Below, one piece after another: positions 11,313 through 22,445 of a stretch of DNA of 64,000 nt. Positions within the stretch are counted from its first letter, which is position 1. Each line of letters begins with the position of its first letter. The stretch covers positions 29,863,207 through 29,927,206 of the forward strand of contig JACDQD010000007.1 of the NCBI GenBank assembly GCA_019843655.1, given 5' to 3'. Under the pieces are notes generated by a model, which saw nothing but the letters and a program-made list of their open reading frames with translations, did not search any database and was not told the DNA's origin. The position numbers and the translations under genes are program-made. This DNA is from Lethocerus indicus (lineage: Eukaryota > Arthropoda > Insecta > Hemiptera > Belostomatidae).

Positions 11313-11997
11313 CCAAACAATGGTGGTGGGGGTGGGGGTGTGCTATTCCACCCGGGCGCATAAGGCAGGAGCCCTCCCTCTCACTCCCATCGGCTGCCCT
11401 TATCGTACCCTGGAGACTCTTCAGAACGGCGGAGACAACACAACAGAATGTTCCCACCCCCACACACACACCTGAATTCGACACTCTACATCCCCTACCC
11501 AGATGTCCCGGTCAATTGTCATATTTCACATCCACCCCCCACCCCCAAAAATACGACTATAGTCCAGAAATATTTTGACGCGTTTCGGCCCACGTTCAGC
11601 CCAAATCCGACTGTCGGGGTATTTGATTGCATGCGGCGGTGGGGTGGTGGGGGTGGAAAAAATACTCTGGAGATAAGAAAATTCGGTGAACTTTCGGTCG
11701 CAGATTTTCGAATAAACGGCTCGTACGTATATTTTTTTGGAAAAATTTGTACGCTCTATATTCTATAGTCCAAATTAAACGGCTGTTCTATTAGATTTCA
11801 TTTCAAAAATGCGACCGAAAATCTTATTTAACTCGAACGGGAAAAAGCGTGTCGCCCGAATATGGGTGACGCGGCCGTAGGGGAGGTTTAAAATTAAATT
11901 TTTATAGTCGTTTAGCAGTTTTTGGGGCGGCTCTTCAGTTTCAAGAGAACCCAGACAGTAGTAAAAATAGCGTAAAATTGGCCGATCGGTTATTCCA
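11313..11997. other. Unassigned DNA
   Basis: Short runs of GGT and CA type only. No gene recognised. Confidence 0.4.
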
Positions 11998-12047
11998 TTC
12001 TTCTTCTTCTTCCTTCTTCTTCTTCTTCTTCTTCTTCTTCTTCTTCC
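11998..12047. repeat. (TTC)n microsatellite
   Basis: About 50 bp of TTC repeats with one interruption. A purine/pyrimidine strand asymmetry that could form triplex DNA. Confidence 0.95.
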
Positions 12048-12150
12048 GAAGCGGTCTCCGAAGACGTAAAAGGCGTAAAAGGGGCGGCAATAAAGTGGCG
12101 GGCGGCGCAGAGGCCGTTTTCCCTTTGAAATAGAGGCGCTAAACATTAGG

Positions 12151-12338
12151 TGGAGAGAGAGGGATGGAGGGAGGGAGGGAGGGAGGGAGAGAGGGAGGGA
12201 TGGAGAGGAGAGAGGAGAGGGAGAGTGAGAGGGAGGGAGGGAGGTGGAGAAGGAAGGGAGGGAGGGGAGAGAGAGGGAGGGAGAGAGAGAGGAGGGATGG
12301 AGGAGGGAGGGAGGGAGAGAGGGAGGGAGGGAGAGAGT
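12151..12338. repeat. GGGA/GAGA purine-only tract
   Basis: About 190 bp made almost wholly of GGGA, GAGA and GGAGA units, with an occasional T. Open frames on both strands across it are compositional. Confidence 0.95.
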
Positions 12339-13661
12339 GAGATTGCCACCGGTTGTTATACCGGGCCGTTATAAGCTTATTATTTTGCAGTTACGGCCTA
12401 GCTGAGGCCGCCATTTTACAGCCCTCCAAATGGGCGAGTCGAAAAACGAGTACTTTCGCCGTCTTCAGTAGTCGCGTTCGGTCGCGCGCCCTACGCCCTA
12501 CGGTTCGGGCGGAACGTACGCACTATTATTGTAATTTGTAGATAACTGTCTACAAATACTACTGTCGCACAGGGGTCGGCACTTTTATGGACGGGGGCAT
12601 TTTCGAAATAAAATTTTTACGCGAGTTACATTCGAATTTAACTTAAATAGCGCTCTTATATCGCATAGACGAGTATAGATATTATTGAAAATAAATATAG
12701 AAAAAATTAAATTTTCATCGACACGCTATAATAACAATAACGTCGGAGAACAAAAATTTTACAATTTTTAAAAGGGGGAAAAAATAAGTTCCTTTTATTC
12801 GTTCGTTAAAATTCGATTTTTGTCCTCGAATATTTTTCGATCATTCTTTTAAGTCCGGTCGTGTTCTGGACACTCTGAATAAATCCTCGACAATTTTTGT
12901 AAATTTTCATCCCTCAACCTCGTCCAGTATTTCGATTTTATGAGATTCATTCACGAAAATTTCTCAATTCCTGTAGATTCGAATAAAACGCTATTAAATT
13001 ATTTTCATCCAAGTTATTTTCATACAATAAATGGTCAGATTGCGAATCGATTAAGTCCAGTTGTTGAAATTTTTTAAGTATTTTTCGAATATTAATACCG
13101 TCCATTTTCTTTCGCGTAAAAATCTCGACGTTAAAAATTTTCATCCCCCTACTTTTAAGCGACTGGACAAAAAATATTCGAAGGTTTGTCGTTGAAAAAA
13201 ACGATTGGAAATTGGGGGAAAATGACAATAATTATTGTTCAGGTTGAGAAATAGAATTTGGTGCTTTTAAAAATATGTTTCCTTCGCCAATTTGCATATT
13301 CGTCGGAGGCGGCCAGATTTGGGCCGTCGATTTGTCGAATTTTTCGCCGCAATCAAATCGGCCCTTCGGCGAAGGGCCCCGTTTCGTGAATCTGAACTCA
13401 GTCCGAAGTAGAAGAGTGTGAAAAATACCGGTCTATAAAATAGGTCCGCTGCGGACGGCGACAGTTGTCGGTCGTGACAATAACAATTACCACAGATTGG
13501 GACCGGTCTGTTGCGGAAAATGCGATGCTATTGAGGACCGACCGAGTTATGACCGATTATTGTTGCGGCCACAGTTTTATTACACCGTTGGGGTGGGAGG
13601 GAGTGGGGGTTGTTATAAACGGCGAACGGCAACCTCTACAGGGCGCGTTAATGAACCGAAA

Positions 13662-13663
<2 letters not shown>
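12339..13663. other. Unassigned, largely AT-rich DNA with one FB core scrap
   Basis: TTTCGCCGTCTTCAGTAG at about 12456-12475 is an isolated FB core fragment. From about 12590 to 13260 the DNA is AT-rich and free of the usual repeats. A 93-codon minus-strand frame at 12947-13228 has ordinary amino-acid composition but no recognisable domain or nearby splice evidence, so I do not call it a gene. Confidence 0.4.

Positions 13664-13699
<36 letters not shown>
13664..13699. repeat. (TA)n microsatellite
   Basis: About 36 bp of pure TA. Confidence 0.95.
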
Positions 13700-13701
<2 letters not shown>

Positions 13702-13810
13702 CTGCCCCCAAACACTCCCCTGGGGGTTGGGTCCAGGGAGGAAATCGGGTAAATATCCGAACTTCCTGAGCGGCTAGCCGTTGAGGGAAATTTCTCAGGG
13801 TATTTTCAGG

Positions 13811-13925
13811 ACGCCGGTCTATCGCTAGACCGGTTTCGGCGGCTCGCCATTCTCTCTTCTGTGGCGGTTTTGGTGTCACGTTTTGCACGTTCTCCGGCCG
13901 TCCTCACTGGCACACCGAAGTGCCA
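13811..13925 (-). mobile_element. FB left arm, diverged
   Basis: CGGTCTATCGCTAGACCGG (the small FB hairpin) is followed by GTTTCGGCGGCTCGCCATTC and a distorted core, then the loop-type sequence GGCACACCGAAGTGCC. It adjoins the composite array that starts at 13944. Confidence 0.65.
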
Positions 13926-13943
13926 AAATGACTAACAAAAATG

Positions 13944-15074
13944 AGGTTTCGGCCTTTCGCCGTCTTCAGTAGCGTTCCTCGAGAATATCGAAAGGCGGAT
14001 TCGTCAGACAACAGATATATAACACAATTACGTGCCGAGAATCGAATAATAGGAAAATGAGTCTTCAGCGTTCCCGAGGAGAACACAATTCTCGGCACGT
14101 GCCGAGAATCGAATAATAGGGAAAATGAGGTTTCGGCCTTTCGCCGTCTTCAGTAGCGTTCCCCGAGAATATCGAAAGGCGGATTCGTCGTAGACAACAG
14201 ATATATAACACAATTCTCGGCACGTGCCGAGAATCGAATAATAGGGAAAATGATGTTTCGGCCTTTCGCCGTCTTCAGTAGCGGTGTCAACAGACCGGAA
14301 ACGTCTTGTGTTAGACTGAGTTTCGGTCGCTCGCCGTCAGAGCCGGTGTTCAGAGTCACTTTGGGGCACTTTGATGTTTACAACGCCAAAACCAATACAA
14401 GGTGGCAAAAGTGACCGAAACCGCCTACTGAAGATGGCGAGCGGCCGAAACTTTGGGGGTCAAAAACGTTTTTTGTATAAATTCCCCAATGAAATTCGAA
14501 ACTCTTCAGTGCAGAATATGATTTCAATATTTTCTGACGTTTCCCGGTCTATTGAAGACGGCACCGAATCTACGATGAATTGTGTTATATGGCGAATCCG
14601 CCTTTCGATATTCTCCGGGAACGCTACTGAAACGGCGAAAGGCCGAAACCTCATTTTCATTTTCCTATTATTATTCGATATTACGACTCCGCACGTGCCG
14701 GAATTGTCGCCGTTATATATCTGTTGATCCTCTATGACAAATCCGCCTTTCGATATGGGAACGCTCTCCGGGAACGCTACTGTCTAAGATCGGCGAAAGA
14801 TAACGCCGAAACGAAACTCATTTTCCCTATTATTCGATCCTCGGCACGTGCCGAGAATTGTGCTATATATCTGTTGTCTATGACGAATCCGCCTTTCGAT
14901 ATTCTCCGGGAACGCTACTGAAGACGGCGAAAGGCCGAAACATCATTTTCCCTATTATTCGATCCTCGGCACGTGCCGAGAATTGTGTTATATATCTGTT
15001 GTCTACGACGAATCCGCCTTTCGATATTCTCCGGGAACGCTACTGAAGACGGCGAAAGGCCGAAACCGCGACGA
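13944..15074. repeat. Composite array of FB-derived units in two opposed halves
   Basis: The left half (13944-14285) has reverse-orientation units of about 125 bp starting near 13946, 14130 and 14255. The right half (14595-15070) has forward units with cores near 14622, 14775, 14913 and 15039. Each unit joins GGTTTCGGCCTTTCGCCGTC, CCCGAGAATATCGAAAGGCG, ACAGATATATAACACAATT and a palindrome built on CTCGGCACGTGCCGAG. Between them lies a diverged FB hairpin (cores near 14319 and 14425). The block is an inverted arrangement of tandem arrays about 1.1 kb long. Some units are broken, for example near 14061 and 14775. Confidence 0.8.
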
Positions 15075-15685
15075 ATCCGCCATGTACAGCCGCCGCAATT
15101 GCCGACCGTCCGGAAATTGATGTGGGAAATAAAAAAAAACTGTTCGAAACACGCAGCAATCTGTCGAAACCATACGATAGGCGCCGAATGTGGGTCAGCC
15201 CGCTAAGTCCCGAAACCGTTGTTGTTATTAGCTCGATTATCCTACGGGAAATTACAACTTATTTCCAGTTAGACGTTAATTTTATAATTGCTCCGGTAGA
15301 ATTCGGAGCGCCCCGTTATAATTTGAGTCATACGGAGCCCCTGGACATATGGAGCTGTTCAACACCCTCAACACCTTCCGGGATGATGGGGGTTGGGGGT
15401 TGGGGATGGGGCCCTCTTATTATTATGTAGACAACAAGTTCGGGGCAGACCCAATCAATCAGATAAACCTTTCCTGGGGGGGTGGGGGTGGGGGTTGGTT
15501 TTAAGGGTGTTGATGGGGCCACATGTCCTCAACCGACATTACCGCATACCGCGTACATACAACGTATAACAGCCCTTTTATACACTTACCGCCCCGCCCC
15601 CGCCCCCTCCGCCACCCCCCGCTGCTGCTGCATGTACGCTATCGCCTCTCGCCCATCTTCAATAGTCGGTTAAACTCGTACAGTT

Positions 15686-15686
<1 letters not shown>
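15075..15686. other. Unassigned DNA with G-quadruplex-like runs
   Basis: Two G-run clusters at about 15388-15411 and 15476-15499, each with four or more runs of at least four G. No gene recognised. Confidence 0.45.

Positions 15687-15711
<25 letters not shown>
15687..15711. repeat. (CA)n microsatellite
   Basis: About 25 bp of CA repeats. Confidence 0.9.
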
Positions 15712-15716
<5 letters not shown>

Positions 15717-15779
15717 AGAGTACACTGACAGGGCACACGAACTTTATTTCAGACTGTATTGAAACAAACACCCCGTTTG

Positions 15780-16070
15780 TGCTACTGAAGATGGCGAGCG
15801 GCCGAAACCACAGGTTTCTGTCTCCTCTGTTCGGTCATTTTTTGGCCGCTCGCCGTCTTCAGTAGCGCTGGCACTTTGGATATTTTCGGGCATCTCCTTA
15901 AGACACCGACTTCAGTAGCGTACCGTCGGTCCGTGGTGTTTCTGTCTCGTCGGTTCGGTCTTTGCTAGACTGCGGTTTCGGCCGCTCGCCATCTAAAACG
16001 CTACGGAAGACGGGGTCTAGCGAAAGATACAAAATCAGAGAGAGAGAGAGAGAGGAGACGGAGAAACACA
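15780..16070. mobile_element. Rearranged cluster of FB arms
   Basis: A forward core (15780-15807) is followed at once by a reverse arm (TTTCTGTCTCCTCTGTTCGG, core at about 15838-15866), another reverse scrap (about 15910-15920) and a further reverse arm (core at about 15978-15995). The end carries GAGAGAGAGAGAGAGAGG then AGACGGAGAAACACACG, an FB tail in which the GA segment has lengthened. Confidence 0.7.
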
Positions 16071-16106
16071 CGAAACAATAAAAAAAAATAATGCGTTTTA
16101 TATAAG

Positions 16107-16217
16107 GGAGGATTCCCGAAAAACATCCAAAGTGCCAAAAGTGACTGACACAGCGCTACTGAGGATGGCGAGCGGCCGAAAAAAACCGGCGATAGAGGAA
16201 ACAGACGAAATCTACGG
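16107..16217 (+). mobile_element. FB half element (right arm)
   Basis: CCCGAAAAACATCCAAAGTG, GTGACTGACACAGCGCTACT, GAGGATGGCGAGCGGCCG, then a shortened tail ending GACGAAATCTACGG. No left arm directly adjoins, though arms lie about 100 bp upstream. Confidence 0.75.
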
Positions 16218-16640
16218 TAAAAATACTGTATTTGTAATTTGATAAAGCCGGTTTCAATGAAGCGTCAAGAGGGTGGTGAGGAGGGGGTCGCAACCCCTTT
16301 CAGCGGGGGGCGGTTGGAAGGACGAACCGAGAAAACGGAATTCATAAATATCTACTCGTTGAGGGTTGGGGAGGGGCCCCTAAATATTGTAATATGTCGG
16401 CGGGGCGGGGGGCGCAAGGCAAGATTCCGGGCATGCATTATGTATAAGCACATAGCAATGCGGTGGCGCTACGGGACACAGATTTCCGCGCTTATACATA
16501 ATGTAGAAATTCACAACGTCTTCTCTACCCCCCCTCCCCTCTCAGTCAAGGGGTTGGTTGGGGGGGGGGGGAAGGGTGGCCACCCTCCCCACAATTGTCT
16601 GTCGCCTAACAGAAACGACAAAACATATTTTTGGCCCACG

Positions 16641-16641
<1 letters not shown>
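16218..16641. other. Unassigned DNA containing a long-loop hairpin
   Basis: A perfect 14-bp inverted repeat, CATTATGTATAAGC at 16436-16449 and its complement at 16490-16503, encloses a 40-base loop. G-runs near 16561-16573. No gene recognised. Confidence 0.5.

Positions 16642-16687
<46 letters not shown>
16642..16687. repeat. (TA)n microsatellite
   Basis: About 46 bp of pure TA. Confidence 0.95.
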
Positions 16688-16688
<1 letters not shown>

Positions 16689-17869
16689 CTGTATAAACCC
16701 TATATACATATATAGAATAACCGGGCCGAATCAATTCCCCCGGTAAATATATATTTTGTCGAGCGAAACGGTTCTATTTATAGAAAATGTTGTAGAACTG
16801 TGAATTCTATCTAGCAATTCTGGTATACGGTTTTTTTTTTGTCAAAAGTGTATTTTGGCTGCAGTAAAATTGTATAGCGCGAATACATTTACCTTCGACC
16901 CTTAAGCCCTTAAGAGCAAGAAGAAGCTCTTCTCGGCAATCTATTCATTTTCCCCCGCACCCCTAAAATGGAAGGGCGGTATCGACGATAGGGGTGGGTT
17001 TCGGTGATGGTGGTGGGGGTGGAAGAGGAAATAATAAAAATAATAATTTCCCACCCCCCCTCCTGAACTCCCTAACAAACGGAGTTTTATGACGCGGCCC
17101 AATTACCGATTAAAACTTTTTCTGGTTCGGTTTTTTTTTTTTTTATTTATTATTTTCCTCCGGTTTCCACCCCCGTCACTCCGTCCCTCGTCACTCTCAC
17201 TCGACAGATAAAACTTTAGATTGAACCCGGTTACAACTGTGGCGTGCTCGGAGTCGCAACCCCCGACCCACCCTCAACCAACTTCTGATTAACGCGGGGG
17301 TGTAACCGGTAACGGGGGAGGATTGGGGCCATATCCGACCGATTATATAATTTCTAATTAATTGTTTAATTAATATTTGACAAAATTTTCTTTTTCTCAA
17401 CCCCCACCCAACCCCCACCCAACCACCACCCAACATCTTCATCATTTCCTATATAATAACTTAGTTCACTTTAATTAGACTTGTCGATTATATTTTGACG
17501 CTGGTTTTTGCCACCCCTCCACCCCGCCCCACTCGCCCCGGAGATAAACAAATGTCGGGACCGGATATTAACACCGGTTGGAAAATGTGGCGAAAATTCG
17601 GCCCTATTAAAAAAAACTTGTAGACTTTACAAAAACCGGGAGGGTAATATTATAAGGACCTTCCAGGATAATTATGTTTTGTACCCAGTCTGTGTGTTCG
17701 GTACACGCCTACCCCCACCCCCCCCCCTCGCCTGTTAGACCGTAGATCCGAGAGTAGATACCCTCGGTTGAATGATGTTGAAAAAAAAGAAAAAAGAAAA
17801 AACTCAAGAAACTAAGATGTTTTACCTGAATTTCACCCGTCTACCTGCCGAATTACGTGTAGAAAAAAA
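16688..17869. other. Unassigned DNA
   Basis: AT-rich stretches with C-runs (near 17053-17061, 17717-17726) and a T-run (17129-17143). No gene, RNA or repeat family recognised. Confidence 0.4.
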
Positions 17870-20245
17870 AAAACTTCTCGTCGGTGAAATTCACATTTTT
17901 CGTACGATATAGAGCGAAGGAAAAGAAGAAAAACAGGCAAGAAAAGAGAGATGAAAGAGAGGAGAAAATAGACGACCCGATAAGAGGGAAGAAATAGGCC
18001 GGAAAAGGGAGAAGAAATAGATAGAGGAGAAGAAAAAGGAGAGTCCAGAGGAAGAGTGGATAAACGAGAGGAAAATTTACAAGTGAAAAACCTTTATCTC
18101 CGATAAAGGAGACCGAAAAAAGAGAATCCAGATAAGAGAGAGGGAAATTAAACAGACCGGATAGAGGCGATAGACGAAAGAGGAAATAGAAAACCAAAGA
18201 GAGGACAAAGGAAAAGAAGAAATGTGCCAGAAAAGAGAGAAGATGGAATCGGATAAAGCAGAAAATAGATAGGGGAGAAGAGAAAGGAGAGTCCAGAGGA
18301 AGAAAGAGGGATAAAGGAGAGGAAAATTTACAGTGAAAACTTTATCTCCGATAAAGGAGACCGAAAAAGAGAATCCAGATAAGAGAGAGGGAAATAAAAA
18401 CTAAACAGACCGGATAGAGGCGATAGACGAAAGAGGAAATAGAAACCAAAGAGAGGACAAAGGAAAAGAAGAAACAGAAAAGAGATGATGGAATCGGATA
18501 AAGCAGAAAATAGATAGAGGAGAAGAGAAAGGAGAGTCGAAAATTGACAAACGGATAAATAAAGGATACGACAAAATCCAGAGAATCCAGATAAGAAAGA
18601 GGGAAAGAAACAGTCCGGGAAAGAGAAAATAAACAGTCGAATAAAGGAGAAGGAAATGTGCCGGAACTGGAGAGGACAAAGGAAAAGAAGAAGAAATAGG
18701 CCAGAAATGAGGGAAGAAAATGGAAAGGCCGATAAAGGAGAGGGAAATAAACAAGACGAAAGTGAAAATAGACAACCGAATAAAGGGGATGAAAATACGC
18801 CGGAACTGGAGAGGACAAAGGAAAGGAAGAAATGTGCCGGAAAAGAGAGAAGATGGAATCGGATAAAGCAGAAAATAGATAGAGGAGAAGAGAAAGGAGA
18901 GTCCAGAGAAAGACTGGATAAACGAGAGGAAAATTTACAAGTGAAAAACCTTTATCTCAGATAAAGGAGACCGAAAAAAGAGAATCCAGATAAGAGAGAG
19001 GGAAATTAAACAGACCGGATAGAGGCGATAGACGAAAGAGGAAAATAGAAAACCAAAGAGAGGACAAAGGAAAAGAAGAAATGTGCCAGAAAAGAGAGAA
19101 GATGGAATCGGATAAAGCAGAAAATAGATAGAGGAGAAGAGAAAGGAGAGTCCAGAGGAAGAAAGAGTGGATAAAGGAGAGGAAAATTTACAAGTGAAAA
19201 ACCTTTATCTCCGATAAAGGAGACCGAAAAAAGAGAATCCAGATAAGAGAGAGGGAAATTAAACAGACCGGATAGAGGCGATAGACGAAAGAGAAAAGAG
19301 AAAACCAAAGAGAGGACAAAGGAAAAGAAGAAATGTGCCAGAAAAGAGAGAAGATGGAATCGGATAAAGAAGAAAATAGATAGAGGAGAAGAGAAAGGAG
19401 AGTCCAGAGAAAGAGTGGATAAAGGAGAGGAAAATTTACAAGTGAAAAACCTTTATCTCCGATAAAGGAGACCGAAAAAAGAGAATCCAGATAAGAGAGA
19501 GGGAAATTAAACAGACCGGATAGAGGCGATAGACGAAAGAGAAAAGAGAAAACCAAAGAGAGGACAAAGGAAAAGAAGAAATGCCAGAAAAGAGAGAAGA
19601 TGGAATCGGATAAAGCAGAAAATAGATAGAGGAGAAGAGAAAGGAGAGTCCAGAGGAAGAAAGAGTGGATAAAGGAGAGGAAAATTTACAAGTGAAAAAC
19701 CTTTATCTCCGATAAAGGAGACCGAAAAAAGAGAATCCAGATAAGAGAGAGGGAAATTAAACAGACCGGATAGAGGCGATAGACGAAAGAGGAAATAGAA
19801 AACCAAAGAGAGGACAAAGGAAAAGAAGAAATGTGCCAGAAAAGAGAGAAGATGGAATCGGATAAAGCAGAAAATAGATAGAGGAGAAGAGAAAGGAGAG
19901 TCCAGAGGAAGAAAGAGTGGATAAAGGAGAGGAAAATTTACAAGTGAAAAACCTTTATCTCCGATAAAGGAGACCGAAAAAAGAGAATCCAGATAAGAGA
20001 GAGGGAAATTAAACAGACGGGATAGAGACAAGACGACGGAAGAGGACAAAGGAAAAGAAGAAATAGGCCAGAAATGGGGAAGAAAATGGAAAGGCCGAAA
20101 AAGAGAGAATAAAATAGCCGGGAGGAAATTGACGAAGAGGATAAAGGAGAAAATAGACGACCCGATAAAGGAGAGGGGAATAAAGAAGACGAAAGTGAAA
20201 ATAGACAACCGAATAAAGGGGAAGAAAATAAGTCGGAACTGGAGG
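17870..20245. repeat. 250-bp purine-rich satellite
   Basis: The landmark CTTTATCTCCGATAAAGG recurs near 18091, 18341, 18949, 19202, 19450, 19700 and 19952, giving a period of 248-253 bp in the orderly right half. The left part (about 18420-18900) is scrambled. The plus strand is strongly A/G-rich. Each unit includes the hairpin CCTTTATC-TCC-GATAAAGG. The minus strand gives pyrimidine-coded open frames of up to 271 codons rich in Ser, Leu and Phe. The period is not a fixed multiple of three, and the frames shift from unit to unit, so I treat them as non-coding. Confidence 0.92.
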
Positions 20246-20934
20246 AAATAAACGGAAATATTGTGACAGGACGACCAGATTTTGAATCGAATTAGGGTAT
20301 TTTTCATATTAGAAATGTACATTTTTCACCCCCTCCCCCCCCCTCGGCCTGAATAGAAACTGTTGACTGGCGCAATAAATATTATCCAGCCGGTCGAGGG
20401 TAAAAACAAACAAATGTTGGGCCAAACAGTTTTCAACCCCCACCAGGCGGTCTCTTAGCGTGTCCGATTTTAAGCGCGCGCCCCTAAAAGACAATTTTAC
20501 GGATCCGATTATGCCCTTTTGCCGCCTGCGCCCCCATCCCTGGGGTTGAAACCACCGCACACCAACCACCACCCCCTTAATTTACATTTGAGCCAAATCG
20601 GACACGCCTATGTCGCCCCTGGACCGGTCTATAGACAGAAAAAAAAAAAATCCCCGTCCTACGAAAATAACCCACAAACAGCCCTTGTAGACCGCAGAAT
20701 CTACAGATGTCGAATATTCTATGTAGACTCTCTGTTAACCCCGTCTAGAGAACAAAATTGTCGATTTTTCAACTTTCCTTAGTCGGGGAAAAGTGTTGGG
20801 AAATCGACTGTTCTGGAAATGTCAAAAGTTTTCTTTTCTTTCCAACCTTCCTCCGTAATGTCGGGAATGCATTTAATAACCTGGGGGAGGGGGGATTTTT
20901 GAAATTGATGAATTTCAGCGTTTTCTTAACCAGC
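20246..20934. other. Unassigned DNA
   Basis: C-run near 20331-20344 and an A-run near 20639-20650. No gene supported. Confidence 0.4.
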
Positions 20935-21650
20935 CGAGTGTCGACTGGGACCGACGTTGAGGGGGTGAAACGAAAGTTTTGATATTTCAAAAATTTTCTT
21001 TAGATTTAGCGTTTTTCCGTCTCCTCTGTCGGTGGTTGGCGACGATATTTCAAAATTCCCTTTAGATATGCGCTTACGAAAAGTGACAGCTACTGCGCTA
21101 CGGTTTTCTTTAAGACGGTTTTCTCAACAGGACTGGGACCGACGTTGAGGGGTGCGAGACGCTGATAACGGCCTTAAGACGGTTTTCTCAACAGGACTGG
21201 GACCGACGTTGAGGGGGTGGCGAGACGAAAGTTTTTTGATATTTCAAAAATTTCCTTTAGATTTCCCCCGTTTTACAAGTAGTGACACCGCGCTACTGAA
21301 GACGGCGAGCGGCCGACAACCGGGTCCTGGAAAAGACGGTTTTCTCAACAGGACTGGGACCGACGTTGAGGGGGTGGCGAGACGAAAGTTTTTTGATATT
21401 TCAAAAATTCCTTTAGATTTCCCCCGTTTTACAAGTAGTGACACCGCGCTACTGAAGACGGCGAGCGGCCGACAACCGGGTCCTGGAAAAGACGGTTTTC
21501 TCAACAGGACTGGGACCGACGTTGAGGGGGTGGCGAGACGAAAGTTTTTTGATATTTCAAAAATTCCCTTTAGATTTCCCCCGTTTTACAAGTAGTGACA
21601 CCGCGCTACTGAAGACGGCGAGCGGCCGACAACCGGGTCCTGCGAGAGAC
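20935..21650 (+). repeat. 157-bp tandem array carrying an FB core
   Basis: GACTGGGACCGACGTTGAGG starts at 20943, 21131, 21195, 21352 and 21508. The last three units are almost identical (157 and 156 bp apart). Each holds GGCGAGACGAAAGTTTTTTG, ATATTTCAAAAAT, CCCCCGTTTTACAAGTAGTG and then an FB core, GCTACTGAAGACGGCGAGCG. The first two units lack the FB core or have it degraded, so the FB piece seems to have been captured before the last expansions. Confidence 0.9.
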
Positions 21651-22099
21651 CGAACCAGTATTTCCTAAAACGGGTAGTTTGAAAATCAAAAACCTTTCTT
21701 TTTTTTCGTCTTTCTCAGTCATTGAGAAATGATTTTCTTTCATTTTCAGGAAATAGGAAATTCGGTAAGTGGCATTGTGCGGCCGGGTCACGACAGGAGG
21801 ACGGACTAACAGACAAAAAAAAATATATATATATAAATCTGTCCACCCTTAAGGGACGGGGGTGGATTATATGCCCTTACGCCCCGTTGGACCGGTACGG
21901 TCAATATGGCGGGTGGCGGAAATTCGGCCGGACGCTATTGAAGACGGTACAATGGCCCCCCATCCTTGAACGGCCCATTTGGCAAGTGGCATTGGCCAGA
22001 GTGGCCCTAATAACTGGCCTACAACAACAACAACCACCACCACTTCACCCCTGCCACCCCCAACCCCCGAGGACAACGACAATATAGTTGAGAATATTT
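21651..22099. other. Unassigned DNA
   Basis: No gene recognised. A short ATATATATATA run near 21825-21835 and an (ACC/CAA)n-like stretch near 22020-22045. Confidence 0.4.
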
Positions 22100-22259
22100 C
22101 CATGATTTCACCCTCCTCAAGAAGGGGAAAATTTGCCGGAAAAGTGGCAGAGAGTTTGTCGATAATATCGGCCAATATATAGTAGATTAATATTAAAGTT
22201 TTTTAGCAAAATAAAATTAATTCCAAAGTCAAAATGTTGATTACTTATTACTTTTGGTA

Positions 22260-22260
<1 letters not shown>
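22100..22260 (+). mobile_element. GTACCCC MITE, left end missing
   Basis: Runs from CATGATTTCACCCTCCTCAA through GGAAAATTTGCCGGAAAAGT, GATAATATCGGCCAATATAT, TTTAGCAAAATAAAATTAAT to the right end ATTACTTTTGGTAC. The left terminal repeat is absent. A (TA)n tract begins straight after the right end. Confidence 0.8.

Positions 22261-22262
<2 letters not shown>

Positions 22263-22304
<42 letters not shown>
22263..22304. repeat. (TA)n microsatellite at a MITE end
   Basis: About 42 bp of TA adjoining the GGTAC terminus of the MITE. Confidence 0.95.
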
Positions 22305-22306
<2 letters not shown>

Positions 22307-22344
22307 TCTTATTTCAGTATTAATTACAAGCACGAGCGACAGTG

Positions 22345-22445
22345 AGAGTGGCAAAAGAGACCGAGCGCTACTGAAGATGGCGAGCGGCCGAAACCACCAG
22401 ATCTACGGTATTCTCCAACCCTTCAACAGACCACAAAACAGACTA
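22345..22445 (+). mobile_element. FB half element (right arm)
   Basis: AGTGGCAAAAGAGACCGAGC, core GCTACTGAAGATGGCGAGCG at about 22367, a shortened arm, then ATCTACGGTATTCTCCAACC and CAGACCACAAAACAGAC. The terminus matches the other right ends. Confidence 0.75.

Noticed and set aside
12947..13228. 93-codon minus-strand frame with normal amino-acid composition
   Set aside because: No recognised domain, splice context or conservation evidence. A frame of this length is expected by chance in 64 kb.
13430..13475. TATAAAAT with a downstream CAGTT as a core promoter
   Set aside because: AT-rich motifs of this kind are common here and no gene follows.
19507..20322. 271-codon minus-strand open frame, Ser/Leu/Phe-rich and membrane-like
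   Set aside because: It lies wholly in the 250-bp purine satellite. The hydrophobic look comes from pyrimidine-rich codons, and the same peptide recurs with frame changes between units.
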